A DNA stretch of 64,000 nt from Natronospirales bacterium (GTDB lineage: Bacteria; Pseudomonadota; Gammaproteobacteria; Natronospirales; REEB76), in assembly GCA_021816765.1 (NCBI GenBank), contig JAKAXB010000006.1, positions 62,001 to 126,000 on the forward strand, written 5' to 3'. A program made the translations under genes and the position numbers. Of this stretch, positions 28,294 to 36,741 are shown piece by piece. Every line of letters begins with the position of its first letter. Within the stretch, counting starts at the first letter, position 1. The notes beneath the pieces were generated by a model. That model did no database searches and had not been told where the DNA came from. It saw only the letters and a program-made list of their open reading frames with translations.

Positions 28294-31200
28294 ATGGCCG
28301 CGATGCGTACCGCCTCATCCACGTCCACGGCCACCAGCCGGGAAACGCCCGGTTCGTTCATGGTGACGCCGACCAACTGGTTCGCCATCTCCATGGTGGA
28401 CTTGCTGTGAGTGATGAAAGCAAACTGCACACGATTCGACATGCCGCGCACCAGATCGCAGAAGCGCCCGATGTTGGCTTCGTCCATGGGTGCGTCCACC
28501 TCATCGAGCAGGCAGAAAGGCGCCGGGTTGAGCTCGAAAATGGCGAATACCAGCGCCACGGCCGTCAACGCCTTTTCGCCACCGGACAGCAGGTGAATGG
28601 TGCTGTTACGCTTGCCGGGTGGCCGCGCCATGATGGTCACGCCGGCATCCAGCAGTTCCTCGCCGGTCAGTTCCAGATAGGCGTGACCGCCGCCGAACAA
28701 TTTCGGAAAGCTGGTCTGCAGCCCGGTATTCACTTTGTCGAAGGTTTCCTTGAAACGCGTGCGCGTCTCGCGGTCAATCTTGCGGATAGCATCCCCCAGG
28801 GTCGCAAGCGCCTCGTTCAGGTCGGCCAGTTGGGAATCCAGGTACTGCTTGCGTTCGGATTGCTCCGAATATTCCTGGATCGCCGCCAGATTGATGGGAC
28901 CCAGTCGGTCTATGCGCTGCTGGGTACTGCCGAGCTTCTCCGACCATTCCTGCAGATTGGCATTCTCCGGCATGGCACCCAGTACCTCCTCCAGGCCGTA
29001 GCCGTCATGCTGCAGTTGCTCCACCAGGGTTTCACGCCGCACGCGTGCTTCCTGGGTACCGAGCCGCAGTTGCTGCACCTGATCGCGCAGCTCCTCGGCC
29101 TTGCGCTCGCACGCATGCCGTTTCTGCTCCAACTCACGCACCTGATCCGCCAGGCTTTCCACTTTATGGCGCGCCCCGGCGAGCTCGGCGTCCATAACGG
29201 TGCGTTTGCCCAATAATTCATTGAGTTCCACTTCCTGCCGACGCACCGGCTCCACCGCGTCCTGCATGGCCTGCATCAGACCGGCGCAACGCGCCTGCAT
29301 CTGCGCCAACTGGGTTTGCATGCGCGACAGGTTCTGACGGGTGGATTCCTTCAAGGAGCGTCTCGACTCCAGTTTGAGGGCGATCCCGTGCATGGCCTCA
29401 CCGTCCAGGCGGGCCTGATCCCGCGCTTCCTCGACGCGGGTACGCAGTCTCTCGCGATCCTCCTGCAGGGTGATGCGGCGAGCCTCCAGCCTGTGCATGG
29501 CGTCGAGCGTCATTTCCAATTGCCCACGCGCTGTCTTGAGTTCCACCTCTGTGGAGGCAATCTGTGCGTCCACTTCGACAGTCTCTGCATGCAGACGTTC
29601 CATGCGCTGGGACATCTGTTCCATCTGTCCCTGGGCGGTCTTGAGCCGCGCCAGGGTATCCGCATGCAGACGGTGAGCGCGGTTCACGTCCGCCTGCAGT
29701 TCCTCGCGGCGCGCTTCCAGCTCCCTGAGCTGCCGACGTACCGTTTCCTGCAGCCGGGTCTGGGTTTCCACGCTGCGCTCGGCGTCAGCGAGCACTGCCT
29801 TGCGTTGCTTGAGTTCCTGCTCCCGCGCAAGCACGCCGGCCCGTTCGTCCTGATCGCGGATCACCCGCGCCCAGTGCCGCCCCAGCCATATACCGTCACC
29901 TGTGATAACGGATTCGGTTGCAGCAAGCCGTGAATGCATGGCCAGCGCCGCGTCCAAGCTCTCCGCCACCCGCACCTGCCCGAGGAGCCCATCCAGCGGT
30001 ACTGGAGAGGTAATCTTTCCCAGCAGACTGTCCACGGGCGCTGCGGGCGGCTGCGCGGATTTCTCCACAAAGGAAAGCGAACCGCCCGTCAGGCTGGAAA
30101 ACTCCGCCGCCCGTTCATTGAATTCCTCCACGCACACCGCTTCCAGGTGGTAACCGAGCACGGTTTCCACCGCCCGCTCCCAGCCGGGCGCCACACTGAC
30201 GAGTTCCGCCAGCCGCGGATTGTCGGCCAGATGTTTGCTCTTGAGCCACTGCGTAACCTGGTTGCGGCTCTTGCCCAGGGCCGCCTGCTGCAGGGCCTCC
30301 AGGGAAGCAACCCGGCCGCGACGATCTTCCAGACTGCTGCGCAGGGCATGCAATTCTTTCACCAGGCGCTGATCGTCATTCCTGCGCGCCTCAAGCTCGC
30401 GGACTGCCCCGGCAAGTTCAGCCTGCCGCTTCTCCTGCGCCGCATCGGATTGCTGCACCGCATGGCTGATTTCATCCACTTCGCGTTGCAGGGTACCCGC
30501 CGACAGGCTGCCGTGTTCCTGCTGCAGCTTGTTGCGACGCTGCAGAAACTGGTGTAGCTGCCGCTCCAGGTGCTCGATGTGCGTCCGCCCCACTTCCGAG
30601 CTGCGGTTTTTTGCACCAACCTCTTCGTTGAATATCTCCCATTGTTCCTGCCAAGTCTGCATGGCACGCTCGGCTTCGGCCAGGTTTGCGGCAGAATGCC
30701 GCTCCGCCTCGCTCGCGCGCGCGTGGGCAGGCTCAAGTTCCGCCAGCATGTCGCTGGCCTGCGTGATCTGACTCTGATCACGGTTGAGATGCTCCTCGGT
30801 CTCGCAGCGGCTTTGCTCCAGTTCCTCCAGATCCTGCTGTTGCCGGTTGCGCAATTCCCGCATGTGCTGCAGGGATTGCTCCAGGCGCGCGATAGTCGTG
30901 CCCAGTTCATAGTAACGACCCTGTACCGCATTCAGGCCATCGCCGGCCTCATCGTGATGTTGCCGGATTTTTTCCAATTCGTTTTCTATGGTGCGCTGTT
31001 CTGCCACCGCAGCCTCATGCAGATTTTCATGCTCACCGATGACACGATCCTGTCCACCGACCTGGGTGTCGAGTTCGCGCCAGTGCAGTGCCTTCAGTTC
31101 GGCCTCCACGCGCCGTTTTTCCTCATTCAGGTCCTTATACCGTTCCGCGGCACGCGCCTGACGATGCAGGTGCTGGAGCTGCTTGGTCACTTCTTCAAGC

Positions 31201-31790
31201 AGATCATTCAGACGCTCGATGTTTTCGCGGGTGCGGTGGATGCGGTTTTCCGTTTCGCGGCGCCGTTCCTTGTACCGGGAGATACCGGCGGCTTCCTCGA
31301 GAAATATGCGTAATTCCTCCGGTTTCGATTCCACCAGACGCGCGATGGTGCCTTGTTCAATAATGGCGTAACTGCGCGGTCCGAGGCCGGTGCCCAGGAA
31401 CAAATCGGTGACATCGCGGCGGCGGCAGCGGGTGTTATTGAGGAAATAATTGGAGGTACCGTCGCGCACCACTTCGCGCTTCACGGAAATTTCCGCGTAA
31501 TTGACGAACTCACCGCCGATGGCGCCATCCGAATTGTCAAATACCAACTCGATAGACGCGGTGCTGACCGGCTTGCGGGCGCTGGAACCGTTGAATATCA
31601 CATCCGCCATGGAATCGCCGCGCAACTGCTTGGCGGAGCTTTCGCCCATCACCCAGCGCACCGCGTCAATGATATTGGACTTGCCGCAGCCGTTGGGGCC
31701 GACGATACCGACGAGATTGCTGGGCAAATGAATGGTGATGGGATCCACGAAGGACTTGAATCCCGACATTTTTATTTTACTGAGTCGCAT
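28290..31790 (-). CDS. smc: Chromosome segregation ATPase SMC
   Basis: A 1,166-residue condensin ATPase. Walker A (GPNGCGKSNIIDAVRW) is near residue 32. Two long coiled coils flank a hinge at about residues 500-640 (SGSLSFVEKSAQPPAAPVDS region). The C-terminal head has the ABC signature LSGGEKALTAVALVFAI and Walker B FCLLDEVDAPMDEANIGRF. The start at 31790 (MRLSKIKMSGFKSFVDP) is the standard one; an upstream in-frame start at 31832 only adds unsupported residues. With scpAB it forms a complete SMC-ScpAB condensin. No mukBEF was seen. Confidence 0.97.
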
Positions 31791-31815
31791 GTGCTGGATT
31801 TTGGTGGCGAACAAA

Positions 31816-31831
31816 TGGCCAGTCCTGGCCA
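31816..31831. promoter_or_regulatory. Palindrome in the smc/queF divergent gap
   Basis: TGGCCAG-TC-CTGGCCA is a perfect dyad of 7-bp arms in the 87-base gap between the smc and queF starts. Its location suits an operator, but no regulator can be named. Confidence 0.3.
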
Positions 31832-31877
31832 CCTAGTGTAAAGTATCGGCGCCCGAAAACGCATCACCGAGGGGAGC

Positions 31878-32267
31878 ATGTCCACCCGGCCCGGCAAAAC
31901 CCTGGAAACGTTTCCCAACCCGCGCGAAGGGCGGGATTATACCATCCGCATCCATATCCCCGAGTTTACCTGCCTGTGTCCAAAGACCGGTCAGCCGGAC
32001 TTCGCCGAGATGCGGCTGGAATACGTGCCGGAACGGCTGTGCGTGGAACTGAAGGCGCTCAAATTATATATATGGAGTTACCGTGATCAGGGCGCCTTCC
32101 ACGAGGACGTGACCAATAAGATCCTCGATGACATCGTCGCCGCCATCCACCCCAAGTTCATGCGGCTCACCGCCGAATTCAACGTACGCGGCGGTATTTA
32201 CACCACGCTAGTGGCGGAACACCGCCAGCCCGGCTGGCAGAGTCCCGCCCCCGTCACCCTGCCCTGA
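31878..32267 (+). CDS. queF: 7-cyano-7-deazaguanine (preQ0) reductase, short QueF type
   Basis: A 129-residue QueF, which reduces preQ0 to preQ1 with NADPH for queuosine in tRNA. The nucleophilic cysteine is in [16 protein letters not shown] and the family signature is [21 protein letters not shown]. The C-terminal [17 protein letters not shown] is also conserved. It is of the short single-domain class (B. subtilis-like), not the longer two-domain E. coli form. GAGGGGAGC immediately upstream is a strong ribosome site. No other queuosine gene is in the window. Confidence 0.94.
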   Translation: MSTRPGKTLETFPNPREGRDYTIRIHIPEFTCLCPKTGQPDFAEMRLEYVPERLCVELKALKLYIWSYRDQGAFHEDVTNKILDDIVAAIHPKFMRLTAEFNVRGGIYTTLVAEHRQPGWQSPAPVTLP

Positions 32268-32279
32268 AGCAGCCCCGGT

Positions 32280-33023
32280 GTGTTCAGGGAATTTGCCGCA
32301 GGTGCCTACTGCCTGTTCCGCGGCTTCAGTTTCCTCACACGCTCGGGCGTCAAACGCTATGTGGTCATCCCCCTGCTTATCAACATCGTGGTGTTCGCCT
32401 GCGCCCTGGCCATCGCGGCGTACCGTTTCGGGAGCTGGCTGCACCGCTGCTGGACGGCCGGCCTGCCCGGGTGGCTTGCCTGGCTCGCTCCGCTGCTGTG
32501 GCTGTATTCGCCCCAGCCGCCGCGCTCTCGTGTTCTTTTATCCCTTTACGCTGGTGGCCAACCTCATCGCTGCGCCTTTCAACAGCTTCCTCTCGGCCCG
32601 GGTGGAGGCGCTGCTCACCGACCGGCGGCCGGAGAGCGGCCGTAGCCTGTAGCAGGAAACAGCAGTCACAGTCCGGGACGAGCTGCGGCGCATCCTTTAT
32701 GTCCTGTGGCGCGCCACCCTGATCGGCGTACTGGGCCTGCTGCTGCTGTTCGTGCCGCTGTTCGATATGCTGACGCTACTGCTGTGGTTTGCATTTACCG
32801 CCTGGATACTAGCCATCCAGTATTCCGACTACCCGCTGAGCAATCACCGCGTGGGTTTTACGGTGCAGCGCCCGCTGCTGAAGCAGCAACGCGCCCGGCT
32901 GTTCGGCTTCGGCACCGCGCTGCCCTGTGTACCCTCATTCCGCTGGTGAATTTCATCATCATGCCCGCCGCCGTGGCCGGCGCCACGCTGCTATGGGTGG
33001 AAGCAGACGCACGGAACCCCTGA
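32280..33023 (+). pseudogene. cysZ: Broken cysZ-like (EI24 family) membrane protein gene
   Basis: The three parts together make one CysZ/EI24-type protein of about 247 residues, close to E. coli CysZ (253), a sulfate-uptake membrane protein. Part 1 (frame from GTG 32280) gives MFREFAAGAYCLFRGFSF and a first membrane helix. Between 32508 and 32532 the frame must shift to read ALVFFYPFTLVANLIAAPFN. This frame meets a TAG at 32650-32652 (a Trp or other codon is expected) and continues TVRDELRRILYVLWRATL up to GFGTA near 32920. A second shift restores LIPLVNFIIMPAAVAGATLL to the TGA at 33021. Two frameshifts and one stop make a functional product unlikely, unless the sequence is in error. It lies near zipA and ligA, as cysZ does in E. 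coli. Confidence 0.85.
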
Positions 33024-33138
33024 ATCCTCCGCTGTCTCACCCCACGCACCCGGATTTCGCCGCGGCACAACTTGCGCCAGGGGGGGCAATCCGGTATAAA
33101 CTGCCCCGCTTTATTTCCGGGCATGCTAGGAGTTTTCG

Positions 33139-33708
33139 ATGACGGTCAAGAAAAAGGCGGCGGTTGCCGCGACACCCGCCAAGGCCGCACGCAGGCCCGC
33201 CGTTAAAGCCATACCCAAAGCGTCCGCCGCCAGAAAACCCGCCGCCAAGCCGGCAGCCGGCGTTCGCCGGCCCCGGAATCAAGCCTCTTCCAGCGACATA
33301 TTCAAGGGATTCACTCCCTACCCGCTGCGCAAGGGCGAACCCTACATGAACGAGAACCAGCGAGCGCATTTCCGCAACATCCTGCTGGGCTGGAAGAAGG
33401 AGCTCATGGAAGAAGTGGACCGTACCGTGCATCACATGCAGGACGAAGCCGCCAACTTCCCGGACCCGAACGACCGTGCCACCCAGGAATCCGAGTTCAG
33501 CCTGGAACTGCGCACCCGCGACCGGGAACGCAAGCTCATCAAAAAAATAGACGAGGCCATCATGAGCCTGGAAGCAGGTGAGTATGGTTACTGTGATTCC
33601 TGCGGCGTGGAAATCGGCATACGCCGCTTGGAAGCCCGGCCCACGGCCACCCAGTGCATTGACTGCAAGACGCTGGATGAGATCCGCGAAAAACAGATGA
33701 CCGGCTGA
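33139..33708 (+). CDS. dksA: RNA polymerase-binding transcription factor DksA with a histone-H1-like N-terminal tail
   Basis: A 189-residue DksA, the ppGpp cofactor that binds the RNA polymerase secondary channel. The core starts near residue 55 with FTPYPLRKGEPYMNENQRAHF. The coiled-coil tip carries the required DxxDxA in DPNDRATQESE. The zinc finger is CDSCGVEIGIRRLEARPTA...CIDC (four Cys). The first 50 residues are unusual, Lys/Ala/Pro-rich repeats like a histone H1 tail, making the protein longer than E. coli DksA (151). AGGAG precedes the ATG. It lies upstream of gluQ, as in E. coli. Confidence 0.96.
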   Translation: MTVKKKAAVAATPAKAARRPAVKAIPKASAARKPAAKPAAGVRRPRNQASSSDIFKGFTPYPLRKGEPYMNENQRAHFRNILLGWKKELMEEVDRTVHHMQDEAANFPDPNDRATQESEFSLELRTRDRERKLIKKIDEAIMSLEAGEYGYCDSCGVEIGIRRLEARPTATQCIDCKTLDEIREKQMTG

Positions 33709-33717
33709 AAAGAGGTG

Positions 33718-33807
33718 AGACGCGAGAGGTAAAGCGTAAAGCGCAAGCACAAGAAGCAAACCAGTGCGTCTGTCGGCTTTCCCGTTCGCCATACGCTCTC
33801 TACGTCT
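33718..33807. repeat. Imperfect inverted repeat in the dksA-gluQ spacer
   Basis: AGACGCGAGAG (33718-33728) is nearly the reverse complement of CTCTCTACGTCT (33796-33807). The bases between are purine-rich, with short direct repeats of the form TAAAGCG. The 162-base spacer has no gene. Nothing else was recognised in it. Confidence 0.3.
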
Positions 33808-33870
33808 AACCCCTGATATGAAATTATTCTGACGCGAGCCCCCCCTGCTTTCTCACCCCCTGCCTCTGAT

Positions 33871-34800
33871 TTGGACACCTCACACCTCATCCCTTACTCC
33901 CCTTCGTATAAGGGCCGATTCGCGCCTTCGCCCACAGGGCCTTTGCACTTCGGCTCCCTGGTGACGGCGGTGGGCAGTTTCCTCGACGCCCGCGCCCACG
34001 GCGGCCAATGGCTGTTGCGGATGGAAGACCTGGATCCACCGCGGGAATCCCCCGGTGCCGCCGATGCCATCCTGCGCAGCCTCGACGCCTTCGGTCTCCA
34101 CTGGGACGGAGCGCTGCTCTATCAGCACAGCCGCCTGGATGCCTACCAAGCCGTCGTCGAGCGACTGCGGCATGCAGGTCTGGCCTTTCCCTGCGCCTGC
34201 AGCCGCACTGAGATCGCCGACAGCAGCCTGTTGGGCGTGGAAGGACCCGTGTACCCTGGCACCTGCCGCCACGGTCTGCCGCCGGGCAAACCGGCCCGGG
34301 CGATTCGCTTGCGTGTGGCTGATGGCGAAATTCTCTCCTTTGACGATGCCATACAAGGCCAGGTCCGGCAGCACCTGGCAAAAGAAGTCGGCGATTTCGT
34401 CATCTGCCGTGCCGACGGTTGTTTCACCTACCAACTGGCCGTGGTGCTGGACGACGCCTTTCAGGGCATCACCCACGTGGTGCGCGGCGCCGACCTGCTG
34501 CTCTCCACCCCGCGCCAGCTCTATTTACAGAGGCTGCTGCACCTGCCCACACTCATTTATATGCATCTGCCGGTGGCGGTAACCGCGGCGGGCGAAAAAT
34601 TGAGCAAACAAACCCATGCCGCAGCGGTAAACGATGCGTGCGCTCCCGCGCTCCTTTTCCAGGCCCTTGAATTCCTCCGCCAGGAGCCGCCACCAGAACT
34701 TCGCAGATCCACTGTCGCGGAGCTGCTCCACTGGGGTGTCGGGCACTGGCGGCCCTTGCGGGCGGAAAGTCTGCACACGCAAAAAATTACGCTTGAATAA
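33871..34800 (+). CDS. gluQ: Glutamyl-queuosine tRNA(Asp) synthetase
   Basis: A 309-residue GluQRS, a truncated glutamyl-tRNA synthetase that attaches glutamate to queuosine on tRNA-Asp. The ATP motif is GRFAPSPTGPLHFGSLVTAVGS, the zinc site is CACSRTEIADSS...CRHG, and the KMSKS equivalent is GEKLSKQTHAAAV. It has no anticodon-binding domain, which separates it from GltX. The only canonical in-frame start ahead of the motif is TTG at 33871, with no clear ribosome site, so expression may depend on dksA. It fits functionally with queF, which feeds the same modification. Confidence 0.92.
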   Translation: MDTSHLIPYSPSYKGRFAPSPTGPLHFGSLVTAVGSFLDARAHGGQWLLRMEDLDPPRESPGAADAILRSLDAFGLHWDGALLYQHSRLDAYQAVVERLRHAGLAFPCACSRTEIADSSLLGVEGPVYPGTCRHGLPPGKPARAIRLRVADGEILSFDDAIQGQVRQHLAKEVGDFVICRADGCFTYQLAVVLDDAFQGITHVVRGADLLLSTPRQLYLQRLLHLPTLIYMHLPVAVTAAGEKLSKQTHAAAVNDACAPALLFQALEFLRQEPPPELRRSTVAELLHWGVGHWRPLRAESLHTQKITLE

Positions 34801-35097
34801 ACATTAACTATTATTTATATCAACATGATAATACTATATATTTTATATGTTTTTAAACAATTCCATGTTTCGGAGTGATCGGACATCAGGTCTGCTGAGC
34901 ACCCGTATTACCGCAAACCAGCTGACAAAATGGTACGCGGGATGTCGTGTCAATCTGTACCAGAGGGTGCCGCAGCCGCTTCCAGCCGCGATAATCTGCA
35001 AGATGGCGTTCCTGACCAGACCAAGCGGGTCGGCTCACTCACTTCGGGCACGGAATGAGCGCCATGCGATGAACATAAAATCGGGAAAGGGGCAGGA
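34801..35097 (+). other. Non-coding gap with an AT-rich stretch
   Basis: Bases 34801-34870 are strikingly AT-rich (runs such as ATAATACTATATATTTTATA) in a GC-rich chromosome. This could be a promoter or curved-DNA/IHF region, or decayed foreign DNA. The remainder to 35097 shows no convincing gene; an 84-codon open frame starting at 34847 has no recognisable features. A ribosome site (GGGGCAGG) for the next gene lies at the end. Confidence 0.5.
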
Positions 35098-36066
35098 ATG
35101 ATCGTCCAAAGCGACTTCAGACCCAGCCGGCTGCTGAGCAACCGTCACCTGCAGACCGTCTTTCCCAACGTCTTCTACCCGCCGCCACGCGTCAAAGTCC
35201 GCCGCGAGCGGCTGGAACTGCCGGACGGGGATTTCATTGACGTGGACTGGACGCTGGGCGGCACCGGGCCCATCGTCATCGTGCTGCACGGCCTGGAAGG
35301 CTCCATCCGATCCCGTTATGCCTCCCGCATCATGCGGCGCCTCCATCAGCTCGGCTACCGCGGCGCCCTGCCCCATTTTCGCGGCTGCAGCGGCGAACCC
35401 AACCGCCTGTCCATCGGCTACCACTCCGGCTTCACCCAGGACCTGGAATACTTCACCGGCCTGCTGAAGCAGAGGGAACCCGATACGCCCCTGGCGGCCG
35501 TTGGCTATTCCCTGGGCGGCAACGTATTGCTCAAGTGGCTGGGCGAAAGCCCCCACGCGGACCGCCTGGAAACCGGCGTGGCGGTGTCCGTACCTTTCGA
35601 TCTGGCGGATGCCTCACGGGTCATCGAGCAAGGCATGTCAAGGATGTACAAGTGGTCGCTCTTGGACCGCATGCGCCGCTCCTCCATCCGGAAATTCAGG
35701 CAGGTCAAGGCACCTTTCCCATTGCCCGATATCGGCAAAATCCGCACCTTCCGGGAATTCGACGACAAACTTACCGCCCCACTGCACGGCTATCGGGATG
35801 CGGATGATTACTACGCGCGCTGCAGCAGCCGCTTCTTTCTCAAAAACATCCGCGTGCCCACATTCATCCTGCATGCCGCCGATGACCCCTTTATGAGCCC
35901 CGCCTCCGTGCCGCGGGAAGATGAACTGTCACCCGCCGTCACGCTGGAACTCAGTCAACAAGGCGGTCACGTGGGCTTCGTAAACGGCTCGCTGCTGCGC
36001 CCGAACATGTGGTTGGCGGAGCGCATCAGCTTACACTTGCAGCAGCGGCTTGCCGCCGGAACTTGA
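35098..36066 (+). CDS. yheT: YheT-family alpha/beta hydrolase
   Basis: A 322-residue alpha/beta-fold hydrolase. The opening FRPSRLLSNRHLQTVFPNVF and RRERLELPDGDFIDVDW are diagnostic of the YheT family. The oxyanion region is VLHGLEGSIRSRYASRIM, the nucleophilic serine lies in VGYSLGGNVLLKWLGE, the acid is in HAADDPFMSP, and the histidine is in QQGGHVGFV. The substrate is not known for bacterial members. It stands alone between an AT-rich gap and a decayed toxin-antitoxin locus. Confidence 0.92.
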   Translation: MIVQSDFRPSRLLSNRHLQTVFPNVFYPPPRVKVRRERLELPDGDFIDVDWTLGGTGPIVIVLHGLEGSIRSRYASRIMRRLHQLGYRGALPHFRGCSGEPNRLSIGYHSGFTQDLEYFTGLLKQREPDTPLAAVGYSLGGNVLLKWLGESPHADRLETGVAVSVPFDLADASRVIEQGMSRMYKWSLLDRMRRSSIRKFRQVKAPFPLPDIGKIRTFREFDDKLTAPLHGYRDADDYYARCSSRFFLKNIRVPTFILHAADDPFMSPASVPREDELSPAVTLELSQQGGHVGFVNGSLLRPNMWLAERISLHLQQRLAAGT

Positions 36067-36102
36067 TGCTGCAAGCGAGCGAGAGTCAGGCTTTCCAAGA
36101 TT

Positions 36103-36371
36103 TCATTGAAACCGCTGCCTTTGCCGCGTCTGGCTTGCCATAAAGCACCCCACATCCCCCACGAGCATATAAGGGTGTATGAGGCGCGAGCCATTCGCGT
36201 GTGTCTTCATCTTCTTCCACGCGACCGATATGAGGATATTTGAGTAACCTGTGAAATGGCATCCAGGATGCGTTCCGCGATCTGTGGCGTCACCTGGGGA
36301 TTATCCTTGGCGACGTAGTCATGCGCATTCTCAAATTCGATGAGCGTGAGCCTCGTCCAACGCAATCTCAA
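36103..36371 (-). pseudogene. Decayed ParE/RelE-type toxin gene
   Basis: Minus-strand reading from the TTG at 36371 gives LRLRWTRLTLIEFENAHDYV, AKDNPQVTPQIAERILDAI and SQVTQ, the start of a ParE/RelE-superfamily toxin. It then runs into a stop unless the frame shifts near 36240, after which PHIGRVEEDEDTREWLAPHT follows, the typical conserved core (HPxxGR...TREW). The last strand is out of frame again and ends about 36103. At least one frameshift, and probably two, make it non-functional. The TTG overlaps the end of the antitoxin relic, the usual antitoxin-toxin order. Confidence 0.75.
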
Positions 36372-36563
36372 GTCTTGGCCCCGTACGTATTGAACACGTG
36401 GTGTACGTCTTCATCGCTTGCAAACTCGCCACGCTTTGCCAGCCGCCTTGCCTTTTGCCACAGTCTGGCAGAGCGCAAACGCTCCAGCGCTTCCTCCCAA
36501 GTGGCATTGTCCGGCAACTGTTCGGCAAGAGTATGCAGGTCTTCACGGAGATTCAGTACTCAT
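36368..36563 (-). pseudogene. Antitoxin relic upstream of the ParE-type toxin
   Basis: The frame EDLHTLAEQLPDNATWEEAL followed by ERLRSARLWQKARRLAKRGE and ASDEDVHHVFNTYGAKT resembles small antitoxins of the LPDxATWEDxxxxI type that pair with ParE/RelE toxins. An ATG at 36563 begins MSTESP but is one base out of frame with it. The coding frame itself has only GTA/CTG near its start. So a frameshift near 36545 probably inactivated it. The other 180 bases up to the pnp terminator show nothing recognisable. Confidence 0.65.
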
Positions 36564-36683
36564 AGGCTGGGCTCCCGAAATGACCGGTTCGATTCTGAAC
36601 CCCTTCACGATTATCGTTCATACTTCAACCGCCTCTCCCTGGGCAACGGTAATGCATCCAGGCAAAAGCAATCTGCCGGTTTA

Positions 36684-36713
36684 CAAAACAAAAAGAGGGC
36701 CTTGCGGCCCTCT
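36684..36713 (-). terminator. Intrinsic terminator after pnp
   Basis: On the minus strand AGAGGGCC and GGCCCTCT form a perfect 8-bp stem (36694-36701 with 36706-36713) around a four-base loop, followed by TTTTTGTTTT. It lies 28 bases past the pnp stop and closes the rimP-to-pnp gene string. Confidence 0.92.
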
Positions 36714-36741
36714 CTCTGTTTTGCTTCATTTGATCTGAAGA

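Noticed and set aside
34847-35101. 84-codon open frame before yheT
   Set aside because: No ribosome site, no family features, and it crosses the AT-rich patch.
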